DNA of 64,000 nucleotides, taken from contig NZ_MVIM01000019.1 of the NCBI RefSeq assembly GCF_002086795.1, positions 1 to 64,000 of the forward strand, in the 5' to 3' direction. Positions 1-8,623 of this stretch are shown piece by piece; the stretch's first letter is position 1, and every line of letters begins with the position of its first letter. Made by a program: the position numbers and the translations under genes. Under the pieces are notes generated by a model. The model searched no databases, was not told the DNA's origin, and worked only from the letters and a program-made list of their open reading frames with translations. This DNA is from Mycolicibacterium tusciae. GTDB taxonomy: Bacteria; Actinomycetota; Actinomycetes; Mycobacteriales; Mycobacteriaceae.

Positions 1-3000
1 CTGGCCGGTATCTACGCCCAAGTCCTCGGACTAGAGCGCGTCGGGGTCGACGAATCATTCTTCGAACTCGGCGGCGATTCCATCCTGTCTATGCAGGTGG
101 TGGCGCGCGCCGCCCTCGGTGGGGTGCGGTTGAAACCTCGGGACGTCTTCGTCGAGCAGACCGTGTCTCGGTTGGCCCGCGTAGCCAGGGTGTCCTGGGT
201 CGTGGTCCGGGACGGCGACGAGGGTGGGCAAGGCACCGGCAAGGTGGAAGCCACCCCGATCATGCGATGGCTTCAGCAGGCCGAGGGCGCGGTTGATCAG
301 TTCAACCAGACCGTCGTCGTGCAGGCTCCCGCGGGGGTGACCGAGACCGATGTGGTGAACGTACTGCAGGCCTTACTGGATCGACATGCCATGTTGCGGG
401 CCCGCGTCGACGACAACTATTACCGCGGTGACGCATGGTCGTTCACGGTGCCCGAGGCGGGGTCGGTGAACGCCGGTGGGTGTCTCCAAACGGTCGATGT
501 GTTGTCCGAGGCGGCGATGGCGGAGGCCCGCTCGCAGTTGAACCCGTTGGCCGGGGCAATGCTCAGCGGCGTGTGGGCGGCCTCCACAAACCAGTTGGCG
601 TTGGTCGTCCATCACTTGGCAGTCGACGGGGTGTCATGGCGAATCTTGTTGGAAGACCTGAATATCGCCTGGGCCCAACAATTGAGCGGGCAGCCGGTAG
701 CACTTTCTGCCGGAGGCACGTCGTTTGCCAGATGGGCGATGCTGTTGGCAGAACACGCGCGGGATCCTGCAGTTGTGAAGCACGCCGAGGTGTGGCGGCG
801 CGTGGCGGCGACGCCTGCGGCGTTGCCTGCGGTGGAGCCTGCAGTCGATACCTTTGCCAACGCTGGGCACATGTCGGTGGACCTTGACGCCGAGTCGACG
901 CGCATGCTCCTTGGTGAGGTACCCGCCGCGTTCCATGCTGGGGTCCAGGACATTCTGTTGATCGCCTTCGGTTTGGCGGTGTCGGAACTATTGGGGAATC
1001 GTGGGTCGCCGGTCGGTATCGATGTGGAGGGCCACGGGCGCGCCGATGAATTGGCCGACGATCTGGACTTGTCCCGCACAGTGGGCTGGTTCACGACCAA
1101 GTATCCGGTGGCGCTGAGCATTGGTGAACTGTCTTGGGCCCAGGTGATCGCCGGTGAAGCCGCGCTGGGCGCTGTAATCAAAGACGGCAAAGAACAGCTG
1201 CGCACCCTCCCGGACGGCCTCACGTATGGCGTTCTGCGTTACCTGAACCCTGACATCGATCTGGACGGGCCCGATCCCCAGTTCGGGTTCAACTATCTGG
1301 GGCGGCTTGGTGCTGCGGCCGGTGAGCTCTCCGACGAGTTTTGGCGGGTCAGTCCCGACGCCGGGGCGTTTGCCCGCGCCGCGTTGGACATCCCCTTGGC
1401 GCTTCCACACACCATCGACCTCAACGCCAGCACTGCGGACACCGACTCGGGCCCACATTTGCAGGCCAATTGGACGTGGGCCCCCTCGGCGGTCGAGGAG
1501 GAGCAGGTCAGCCGACTGAGCCGCTTGTGGTTCGAGGCGCTGGCCGGTATCTGCGCATACGTTCGCCGCGGCGGCGGCGGGTTGACCACCTCAGACATCG
1601 CTCCGGCTCGGCTGACTCAACGGCAGATCGACGAGCTCGAGCGGCAACACAGCATCGCTGATGTGCTGCCGTTGACGCCGCTGCAGCAAGGATTGCTCTT
1701 TCACGCCAGCGCCGCACGGGGATCCGGCGACGACGTTTATGCGGTGCAGCTGGACATCACATTGGACGGTCCGCTCGAAGCGGACCGGCTGCGAGATGCG
1801 GTGCGCACCATCGTCAACCGCCATCCGAACTTGGCAGCCCGATTCTGCGAGCAATTCGACGAGCCGGTGCAGATCATCCCGACCCATCCCGAGACATCCT
1901 GGCGGTACGTCGACCTGAGCACCGGCGTCGACGATATCGAACAGCAAGTCGAGCAGCTGTGCGCCGAGGAACGCACCGAGGTTTTCAACCTCGCCGAGCA
2001 GCCGGCCTTCAGGGCGGTCTTGATCCGCACCGCACCAGCTCGGCACCGGATCGTGCTCACCAATCACCACATCTTGATGGACGGCTGGTCGCTCTCGATC
2101 CTGCTACAGGAAATCTTCGCCAGCTATATCGGGCACCGGCTCCCCCCTCCCGTGTCGTATCGCCGGTTTGTCAGCTGGCTGGCGGGCCGGGACCGCGGCG
2201 CTGCCGAGGTGGCGTGGCGCGAGGTGTTGACCGGTTTCGAAACACCTGCCTTGGTGGGTCCGCCGGATCGCCTAGGGGTCGGCCCGCGAGACTTCACATC
2301 GTTCCGGGTTCCTGAAGAGACGACGCAGGCACTTGGCGACTTGGCGCGCTCGCACCACACCACCGTCAGCACTGTGCTGCAGGCTGCGTTCGCGCAGCTG
2401 CTGTGCTCGCTGACCGGTCAGCACGATGTCGCGTTCGGCGCCGTGGTCTCGGGTCGGCCGGCCGAGGTGACCGGCGCGGACTCGATCGTGGGGCTGTTGA
2501 TCAACACTGTGCCGGTGCGGGCGCGCATCACGTCGGAGACAACGGCCGCCGACCTCCTCGAGCAACTGCAAACGGCACACAACCACACGCTCGAACACCA
2601 GCACTTGGCGCTCAGCGATATGCATCGCATCGCGGGTCAGGACAGACTGTTCGACGCGGTCTTCGTGTACGAGAACTACCCGACCGGTGCCGCCGCGTCG
2701 GGGAGCGTCGACGAGTTGGTCATCGCCGAAGTCTTCAACCGCGACTACTACCACTACCCGCTCACGATCCAAGCGGTGCCTGGACGCGAACTGGACCTTC
2801 GCGTCCAGTTCCGCACCGACCTTTTTGATGTGGCCGCCATCGATGTGCTGATCGACCGGTTTCAGCAGGTGCTGGTATCCATGGCCGCCGATCCCACACA
2901 GGCGTTGTCGACGAGCGAAGATGAGCTCGCTCGGCTGGACGGGCAAAACGGCCGAGCGGTCTACCAGCCGGAGGTGCCGACGCCGGCATCCGACCACCAA

Positions 3001-3258
3001 GACACCGTCGACGATTCTCGCCCCCCCGCCACCTTGGTCGAGCAGATCCTGGTCGGTATCTACGCTCAGGTGCTGGATGTCGATCGCGTCGGCCTCGAGG
3101 AGTCGTTCTTCGACCTGGGCGGGGATTCGCTGTCCGCGTTGCGCGCCATCTCCGCGATCAACAATGCCCTTGGTGTCCGGCTGACGGTGACTGCGCTATT
3201 CGACGCGCCGTCGGTTGGTAGCTTGAGTCGGTCGCTGGCGGACATGCCACCTCGGTGA
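1..3258 (+). CDS. Non-ribosomal peptide synthetase, C-terminal part (PCP-E-C-PCP), 5' truncated by the window
   Basis: The reading frame is open from base 1, so only the C-terminal ~1085 residues are present. Domains in order: a peptidyl carrier protein of the epimerase-associated type (GGDSI, phosphopantetheine Ser codon at 79-81); an epimerization domain (HHLAVDG near 610-636, then EGHGR, DLSRTVGWFT and FNYLGRLG); a condensation domain (LTPLQQGLLFHA near 1675, HHILMDG near 2064, FDAVFVYENYP near 2650); and a second carrier protein (FFDLGGDSL, Ser codon 3127-3129). The carriers hold the growing peptide, E inverts the residue loaded upstream, and C joins it to the next one. The last module lacks an adenylation domain: the frame runs from a normal post-C linker (LARLDGQNGRAV) straight into a pre-carrier linker. 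No thioesterase or reductase follows. Peptide product unknown. An mbtM remnant lies 3 kb downstream, so a siderophore link is possible but unproven. Confidence 0.9.
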   Translation: MAGIYAQVLGLERVGVDESFFELGGDSILSMQVVARAALGGVRLKPRDVFVEQTVSRLARVARVSWVVVRDGDEGGQGTGKVEATPIMRWLQQAEGAVDQFNQTVVVQAPAGVTETDVVNVLQALLDRHAMLRARVDDNYYRGDAWSFTVPEAGSVNAGGCLQTVDVLSEAAMAEARSQLNPLAGAMLSGVWAASTNQLALVVHHLAVDGVSWRILLEDLNIAWAQQLSGQPVALSAGGTSFARWAMLLAEHARDPAVVKHAEVWRRVAATPAALPAVEPAVDTFANAGHMSVDLDAESTRMLLGEVPAAFHAGVQDILLIAFGLAVSELLGNRGSPVGIDVEGHGRADELADDLDLSRTVGWFTTKYPVALSIGELSWAQVIAGEAALGAVIKDGKEQLRTLPDGLTYGVLRYLNPDIDLDGPDPQFGFNYLGRLGAAAGELSDEFWRVSPDAGAFARAALDIPLALPHTIDLNASTADTDSGPHLQANWTWAPSAVEEEQVSRLSRLWFEALAGICAYVRRGGGGLTTSDIAPARLTQRQIDELERQHSIADVLPLTPLQQGLLFHASAARGSGDDVYAVQLDITLDGPLEADRLRDAVRTIVNRHPNLAARFCEQFDEPVQIIPTHPETSWRYVDLSTGVDDIEQQVEQLCAEERTEVFNLAEQPAFRAVLIRTAPARHRIVLTNHHILMDGWSLSILLQEIFASYIGHRLPPPVSYRRFVSWLAGRDRGAAEVAWREVLTGFETPALVGPPDRLGVGPRDFTSFRVPEETTQALGDLARSHHTTVSTVLQAAFAQLLCSLTGQHDVAFGAVVSGRPAEVTGADSIVGLLINTVPVRARITSETTAADLLEQLQTAHNHTLEHQHLALSDMHRIAGQDRLFDAVFVYENYPTGAAASGSVDELVIAEVFNRDYYHYPLTIQAVPGRELDLRVQFRTDLFDVAAIDVLIDRFQQVLVSMAADPTQALSTSEDELARLDGQNGRAVYQPEVPTPASDHQDTVDDSRPPATLVEQILVGIYAQVLDVDRVGLEESFFDLGGDSLSALRAISAINNALGVRLTVTALFDAPSVGSLSRSLADMPPR

Positions 3259-3273
3259 GACGTCCTTCGGTTG

Positions 3274-3948
3274 CTACCAGACAGCCGGTACGAGGCGATA
3301 GCGAACCTTCTGCGTGTACTCGCGGTATCCGTCCAATTCTTGGCGGAGCAGTTTCTCCTCGTCACGGATGCGGAAGGCCAGCACGATCACCCCGGGTATG
3401 ACGAAGACCAGCCCCCAGTAGGAGCCGAGCGCAAGCGGGATACCGACCATCATGATCACATTGCCGGTGTACATGGGGTGCCGCACCATTCCATAGAATC
3501 CGGTGGAGATGACCTTCTGCCCTGCCTCGACTCGGACCGTGGCGGCCGCATGGCTGTTCTGAATGACCACCAGCATCATCACGCTCAGGCCGACAGCCAC
3601 CAGAACATCGCCGATCAAGCACAGTGCCGTGGGTACCGACGACCAGCCAAAGCGATGGTCGAGGGCGCTGACAGCGAACATGCCTGCGAGCGACAGCCAT
3701 GAGCTCCCCATAACGATCTTCTGGGTCGTTCGAGTCTCTGCAGTGGGTCCCCCACGCATGCGCCGCTCTAGCGCAACGGGATTCGTGCGCATCAAGTAAA
3801 TGCTGGGGACCCACCCCGAAACCGCAAACACCACCAGGAAAACCCACGCTTGCCAGTAGTCGAATGTGCCTGCCGCCAAGAACAGGATCAACCCGAAGAC
3901 AACAGGCTCAACGAGTCCGAGTGCCAACATCTTGGGCACGGTTTTCAC
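3274..3948 (-). CDS. Isoprenylcysteine carboxyl methyltransferase (ICMT/PEMT-like) family membrane protein
   Basis: This 224-residue integral membrane protein has about five hydrophobic segments. The C-terminal half carries the family's SAM-binding pattern: GFYGMVRHPMYTGN, then a hydrophobic hairpin, then RIRDEEKLLRQELDGYREY. Bacterial members are small membrane methyltransferases with few known substrates; prenylcysteine is not expected in bacteria, so the substrate is unknown. The gene converges tail-to-tail with the NRPS gene (15 bp apart) and is divergent from htpG, with 213 bp between the start codons. Nothing ties it to the NRPS beyond proximity. Confidence 0.85.
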   Translation of the reverse strand: MKTVPKMLALGLVEPVVFGLILFLAAGTFDYWQAWVFLVVFAVSGWVPSIYLMRTNPVALERRMRGGPTAETRTTQKIVMGSSWLSLAGMFAVSALDHRFGWSSVPTALCLIGDVLVAVGLSVMMLVVIQNSHAAATVRVEAGQKVISTGFYGMVRHPMYTGNVIMMVGIPLALGSYWGLVFVIPGVIVLAFRIRDEEKLLRQELDGYREYTQKVRYRLVPAVW

Positions 3949-4104
3949 GCATCCTCCTTGACGTCCGTCCGGTACCGCAAGCCACTAGCGCACGTCGGGA
4001 GCGGGCAGCCGGTACTCCCCGGCTAAAACTACCGCTGCCTACCCGGACGTTGTGCGCGAACCCCCACTGCGCTCACGTTGTCCGGGCGCTGGAAAAAAGC
4101 ATGC

Positions 4105-4117
4105 TCGATATTATCGA
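4105..4117. promoter_or_regulatory. 13-bp perfect palindrome upstream of htpG, possible operator
   Basis: TCGATA-T-TATCGA is a perfect inverted repeat 45 bp before the htpG start codon, in the 213-bp intergenic space shared with the divergent methyltransferase gene. It does not match the HrcA CIRCE or HspR HAIR elements as remembered. A role is inferred from position and symmetry only. Confidence 0.3.
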
Positions 4118-4161
4118 CCGGTCCTGTAATCGAAGGTCTGCACTGTTTGGAGCGAAATCAC

Positions 4162-6102
4162 ATGACGTCACGTGTCGAGCAGCTGGAGTTTCAGGCGGAG
4201 GCCCGCCAACTGCTGGATTTGATGATCCACTCGGTCTACTCCAACAAGGACTCGTTTCTGCGCGAGTTGATCTCGAACGCGTCCGATGCACTCGACAAGC
4301 TTCGGCTCGAAGCGCTGCGGAACAAGGAACTGGACGTCGACGCCTCCGACCTCCACATCGCGATCGAAGCGGACAAGGATGCGCGGATTCTCGTCGTCCG
4401 TGACAACGGCATAGGCATGACGCGCGACGAGGTGGTGGATCTGATAGGCACTCTGGCCAAGTCAGGTACCGCCGAGCTGCGTCAGAAGCTGCACGAGGCC
4501 AAGAACGCCGCTGCGTCCGAGGACCTGATCGGTCAGTTCGGCATCGGCTTCTACTCGACGTTCATGGTTGCCGACAAGGTCGAGTTGCTGACGCGCAAGG
4601 CAGGCGAGAGTGGCGCCACCCGCTGGGTGTCCAGCGGAGACGGTACCTACACCGTCGAATCTGTCGGTGATGCTCCGCAGGGTACGTCGATCAGCCTGCA
4701 CCTGAAGCCCGAAGACGCCGAGGACGAGCTGCACGACTACACATCGGAGTGGAAGATCAGGGAGTTGGTGAAGAAGTATTCAGACTTCATCGCCTGGCCT
4801 ATCCGGATGCAGGTCGAACGACGTGCCCCGGCCACCGAGGATGGTGGCGACGAACAGCTCACCGTCGAAACGCAGACGCTCAACTCCATGAAGGCGCTGT
4901 GGGCCAGAGGCAAAGACGAGGTCTCCGAGGACGAGTACAAGGAGTTCTACAAGCACATTGCGCACGCATGGGACGACCCGCTCGAGGTGATCCCGATGAA
5001 GGCCGAGGGGACCTTCGAGTACCGAGCGCTGTTGTTCGTTCCGTCGAATGCTCCGTTTGACATGTTCACTCGGGATGCCAGAACCGGCATTCAGCTGTAC
5101 GTCAAACGCGTGTTCGTCATGGCTGACTGTGACGAACTCCTGCCCAGGCATCTGCGTTTCGTCAAAGGGGTCGTCGATGCAGAGGACATGTCGCTCAACA
5201 TCTCCCGCGAGATGCTGCAGCAGGATCGGCAGGTGTCTGCGATCCGTCGCAGGCTGACCAAGAAAGTTCTGTCGACGATCAAGACAATGCAGTCCGAGCG
5301 CCCGCAGGACTATGCCACGTTGTGGACACAGTTCGGCGCGGTCCTCAAAGAAGGTCTGATGTCGGACTTCGACAACCAGGAAACCCTCCTGAGTATCTCG
5401 TCTTTCGCCTCGACACACAGCGACGAGGCACTCACGACCTTGGCCGAGTATGTAGAGCGAATGAAGGACAGTCAGGAGCAGATCTTCTACGCCACGGGGC
5501 AGTCGCGTGAGCAGCTTGTGAAGTCGCCGCATCTCGAGGCGTTCAAAGCCAAGGGCTATGAGGTGCTGCTGCTCACCGACCCGGTCGACGAGGTCTGGGT
5601 GGGATCGGTGACCGAATTCGATGGCAAACAGTTGCAATCGGTCGCCAAAGGCGACGTCGACCTCGACTCCGAGGATGAAAAGGCGGCGCACGAAGCCGAG
5701 CGCCAGGAGCAGGAGCAAGATTTTGCCGAGCTGTTGACCTGGCTGAAGGAGACCTTGAGCGAGTACGTCAAGGAAGTGCGGTTGTCGACGCGCCTGACCG
5801 AGTCACCTGCCTGTCTGATCACCGACACCTACGGCATGACACCGGCCCTCGCGCGCATGTACCGGTCTTCCGGACAAGCGGTTCCCGTGGGGAAGCGGAT
5901 TCTCGAACTCAACCCGAAGCATCCACTCGTCGTGGGGCTGCGGCAGGCGCACAAAAGTGGCGGCGGCGATGCCCAATTGCAGCAACTCGCCGATACTGCT
6001 GAACTGCTCTACGGCACAGCACTTCTCGCCGAAGGCGACATGCCAGATGATCCGGCGAAGTTCGCCGGATTGCTTGCAGATCGGTTGGCTCGCACCGTAT
6101 AG
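4162..6102 (+). CDS. htpG: Chaperone protein HtpG (bacterial Hsp90)
   Basis: ATP-dependent cytosolic chaperone of 646 residues, the normal bacterial Hsp90 length. The N-terminal GHKL ATPase domain shows NKDSFLRELISNASDALDK (nucleotide-contacting Glu and Asn), DNGIGM and GQFGIGFYSTFMVAD. The middle domain follows, with the client-binding region and the catalytic-loop Arg in SLNISREMLQQDRQ. A C-terminal dimerization domain ends the protein. The frame is open further upstream, but ATG 4162 gives the usual MTSRVEQLEFQAEARQLL start and has GGAG at 4149-4152, so it is preferred. The gene is monocistronic here; the next gene downstream is a pseudogene. Confidence 0.97.
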   Translation: MTSRVEQLEFQAEARQLLDLMIHSVYSNKDSFLRELISNASDALDKLRLEALRNKELDVDASDLHIAIEADKDARILVVRDNGIGMTRDEVVDLIGTLAKSGTAELRQKLHEAKNAAASEDLIGQFGIGFYSTFMVADKVELLTRKAGESGATRWVSSGDGTYTVESVGDAPQGTSISLHLKPEDAEDELHDYTSEWKIRELVKKYSDFIAWPIRMQVERRAPATEDGGDEQLTVETQTLNSMKALWARGKDEVSEDEYKEFYKHIAHAWDDPLEVIPMKAEGTFEYRALLFVPSNAPFDMFTRDARTGIQLYVKRVFVMADCDELLPRHLRFVKGVVDAEDMSLNISREMLQQDRQVSAIRRRLTKKVLSTIKTMQSERPQDYATLWTQFGAVLKEGLMSDFDNQETLLSISSFASTHSDEALTTLAEYVERMKDSQEQIFYATGQSREQLVKSPHLEAFKAKGYEVLLLTDPVDEVWVGSVTEFDGKQLQSVAKGDVDLDSEDEKAAHEAERQEQEQDFAELLTWLKETLSEYVKEVRLSTRLTESPACLITDTYGMTPALARMYRSSGQAVPVGKRILELNPKHPLVVGLRQAHKSGGGDAQLQQLADTAELLYGTALLAEGDMPDDPAKFAGLLADRLARTV

Positions 6103-6243
6103 CTCCGCCGGCCGCCAGTTGTCGACCGTGCGCGTTCACAGCGAACCGGCATATATCAACTTTGGTGGTAACGAACCGTATCGACTTTGACGGCTCCAGA
6201 CACCAAGGCTATGTGGGTGGCAATGAACTCGTAGGCAACGGCC

Positions 6244-6994
6244 TTGGCCAACCGGCTATCAAGCAGTGGCCAATTTCTGGCCGTCCTCGACGACGGGCAG
6301 TGGACCCGTCATCCATGGCCGGAGGTGCACGCGCGGTCCCAGAACGTCGCGGAATGGCTGCTGAACGAGGACGTCGCAACGCTCGGTCTGACCGGTGAAC
6401 CGACGGTCGAGTTCATCGCCGCGATTCTGGGCGCCTTGCAGGCCGGCGCGGCGGTTTCGATCACCCACGGGCCGGTCCGCGGCGCGGACACCGATCAGTG
6501 GGCACGCACGACGCTCGGCAGCTTTGCGAGGTCGGCGAGGTCATGATTCGCGGTACGTCGATGATGTCGGGCTATATCGGGGACGCCGCAGTGGGCGCCG
6601 ACGAATGGTTCGCGACCGGGGATCTGGGTTACCTCGTCGACGGCGGGCTGGTGGTGTGCGGGCGCGCCAAGGAACTCATCACCGTCGCGGGCCGCAACAT
6701 CTTCCCCGCCGAGGTGGAGCAGGTGGCCGCGACGGTCCCGGGGTGCGCGAGGGCGCCGTCGTTGCGATCGGTGTCGGTGAGCGGTCGATACGTGCGAGCG
6801 TCATGATCGTCGCGGAGTTCCAGGGGCCCAACGAGGCGGATCTTCGCGCCCAAGTCGTGCAGCGCGTCGCATCCGAGTGTGGTGTCGTGCCGTCGGATGT
6901 GGTCTTCGTACGCCCCGGCTCGCTGCCGAGGACGACGTCGGGAAAGCTGCGCACACTGGAGGTCAGGCGCGGTCTCGAGGCCGGCGAGTTCTAG
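6244..6994 (+). pseudogene. mbtM: Decayed mbtM (FadD33-like) mycobactin fatty acyl-AMP ligase
   Basis: Three pieces in different frames together match the two ends of MbtM, the enzyme that activates fatty acid for the mycobactin side chain. Piece 1 (frame of 6244, TTG) has LAVLDDGQWTRHPWPEVHA, GEPTVEFIAAI and GAAVS..GPVRGAD..W. Piece 2 (frame of 6498) has GEVMIRGTSMMSGY, DEWFATGDLGYL, VCGRAKELITVAGRNIFPAEVE. Piece 3 (frame of 6746) has REGAVVAIGVGERS, VQRVASECGVVPSDVVFV, PGSLPRTTSGKLR. The acyl-AMP core between pieces 1 and 2 (about 250 residues by comparison with the remembered family length) is missing, with the junction near 6510-6525. Pieces 2 and 3 are separated by loss of one G in the G run at 6740-6743. 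An in-frame stop at 6232 sits just before the TTG. The ATP and adenylate-forming core is gone, so no function is expected. Confidence 0.88.
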
Positions 6995-7031
6995 AACCCG
7001 CCGAGACAGTCTCGGTGCGCGGAATGACAGG

Positions 7032-7793
7032 ATGACGCGCGTGGCCGAGCGTGTCAGATTTCCGAGCACCACGGGACCCGTCCTGGCGGGCCTCGTCGAT
7101 CTTCCCGAGGGCGACCTGCGCGGATGGGCTGTCTTCGCGCACGGCTTCACTCTCGGCAAGGACAGTCCCGCCGCCAGCCGGATCTGCAAGCAGCTCGCCG
7201 GCGAGGGCATCGGTGTGCTGCGCTTCGACAACCTCGGCCTCGGCGATTCCGAGGGGGACTGGGGCGACGGTTCGTTCTCGCACAAGGTCGACGACACCGT
7301 CCGCGCGGTCGAGTTCATGAACGAGTCGGGCCGCGAGGTTCGGCTGCTCGTCGGTCACTCCTTCGGCGGCTCGGCGGTAATCGCTGCCGCACACGAATGC
7401 CCGACCGTGGCGGCGGTCGCGAGCGTCGGCGCGCCGTACGAGCCCGGACACGTCGAAAAGAATTATGACGCGCTGGTGGCGCGGATCGAGGCCGAAGGTG
7501 AGGCGCCGTTCTTGGCCGGTGGAAAGGCGCTCACGCTGAAGCGGCACTTCATCGAAGACGTGCGCAATGCCGATCTTCGCGAGCAGATCCGGACCCTGCG
7601 CCGGGCGCTGATCGTCATGCATTCGCCCACCGACAACACCGTCGGCATCGCCAACGCCAGCGAGATCTTCCGCGCGGCCAGGCATCCGCGCAGCTTCGTC
7701 TCGCTCGAGGGGGCCGACCATCTGCTCACCGGCAAGAACCAGGCGGCGCGAGCCGCCAAGATCATCAGCGCCTGGGCCGACCCCTACCTCTGA
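7032..7793 (+). CDS. Alpha/beta hydrolase (serine hydrolase)
   Basis: A 253-residue single-domain hydrolase. Visible features are the oxyanion-region HGFTLGKDS, the nucleophile elbow GHSFGG (Ser110), the acidic residue in HSPTDNTVG and the catalytic His in GADHLL. Similar proteins are often fused to a C-terminal OsmC domain; no OsmC domain is present here, and the protein stops right after the hydrolase fold. The start ATG 7032 was preferred over upstream in-frame codons because it gives MTRVAERVRF, the natural N-terminus, and because the upstream part overlaps the mbtM remnant. The 3' end overlaps the convergent gene by 10 bp. Substrate unknown. Confidence 0.87.
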   Translation: MTRVAERVRFPSTTGPVLAGLVDLPEGDLRGWAVFAHGFTLGKDSPAASRICKQLAGEGIGVLRFDNLGLGDSEGDWGDGSFSHKVDDTVRAVEFMNESGREVRLLVGHSFGGSAVIAAAHECPTVAAVASVGAPYEPGHVEKNYDALVARIEAEGEAPFLAGGKALTLKRHFIEDVRNADLREQIRTLRRALIVMHSPTDNTVGIANASEIFRAARHPRSFVSLEGADHLLTGKNQAARAAKIISAWADPYL

Positions 7794-8623
7794 CGGACGA
7801 GGCGGCACTCGACGCCGAAGTGGTCGGAGGGAAACACTCGCGGCAGCTCAGGGGAGATCGGTTGCGTGCCAAGCAATTCGATACCGGCTGCGCGCCAGCG
7901 GGTTCCCTTGATTAGCACACGGTCGAACCGCACGTGTCGCTTCTTGTTCCGAGCGTCGAAGCGCATCAGATTGATCGAGGTGTTCTCGGTGTAGCCGGGG
8001 TTGTCCGGCCGCAGCGCGGGCCACACGTCGCAGAACGGCGCGGCGATCCGTTCGTTCTCTGTGTCGCGCATGTTGAAGTCGCCGAGCACCAAGGCATTTT
8101 CGGCGCTCCGCAGCGCCCGGAAGATCCTGCGCAACTGCCAACCGCGTAGCCGTGCCGAGGACTTGCCGCTGTCCAGGTGCACGCCGCAGACGATCTGCCG
8201 GGTGCCGTCGAGGGCCAGCTCCGCTTCGAGGAATCCGCGCGTCTGGCGCGTCGGTAGCTGTGAGTACGTGGCACGCACGATGGGCACCCGCGACAGCATC
8301 AGCATTCCGTAGTTGCCGGTGCCACCGCCGACCACCGACGCGGTCAGATACGCCTCGCGTATCCACGCCTGTTCGAGGAAGATGTCCAGCGCCACGGGCG
8401 TGACCTCTTGCAGGACAATGACATCGGGCGTGCGCTCACCCAGCAGATCGGCGATCGCATGGTAGCGCTGCTGGGCGTGGTAATCGTCGAACCAGATGTT
8501 GAATGTCGCTACGGTCAACTCGTCGCGGTCGGTGGCCCGTCCCTCATCGACGTCCACCCACGCAGCCGTCGCCGCATCGAAGCGCCGGACCGTGACGCGG
8601 CGTCGTCGCCGAAGGAGCCTCAC
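7784..8623 (-). CDS. Endonuclease/exonuclease/phosphatase family protein
   Basis: The 279-residue protein has the DNase I-like fold motifs in order: VATFNIWFDD, VIVLQEVT (metal-binding Glu), GNYGMLMLSR, CGVHLDSG, VLGDFNMRD (Asp/Asn catalytic pair) and the terminal SDHFGVEC (Asp-His). Members are Mg-dependent phosphodiesterases acting on nucleic acids, inositol phosphates or sphingomyelin; the substrate cannot be chosen from sequence. No signal peptide is evident, so it is probably cytosolic. The GTG start at 8623 overlaps the stop of the upstream oxidoreductase gene (GTGA), which suggests translational coupling. The N-terminus is Arg-rich (VRLLRRRRRV); a later start cannot be excluded. Confidence 0.85.
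   Translation of the reverse strand: MRLLRRRRRVTVRRFDAATAAWVDVDEGRATDRDELTVATFNIWFDDYHAQQRYHAIADLLGERTPDVIVLQEVTPVALDIFLEQAWIREAYLTASVVGGGTGNYGMLMLSRVPIVRATYSQLPTRQTRGFLEAELALDGTRQIVCGVHLDSGKSSARLRGWQLRRIFRALRSAENALVLGDFNMRDTENERIAAPFCDVWPALRPDNPGYTENTSINLMRFDARNKKRHVRFDRVLIKGTRWRAAGIELLGTQPISPELPRVFPSDHFGVECRLVRQR

Noticed and set aside
6103..6243. IdeR iron box before the mbtM remnant
   Set aside because: No sequence resembling the remembered TTAGGnTAnnCTAACCTAA-type palindrome was found in this gap.
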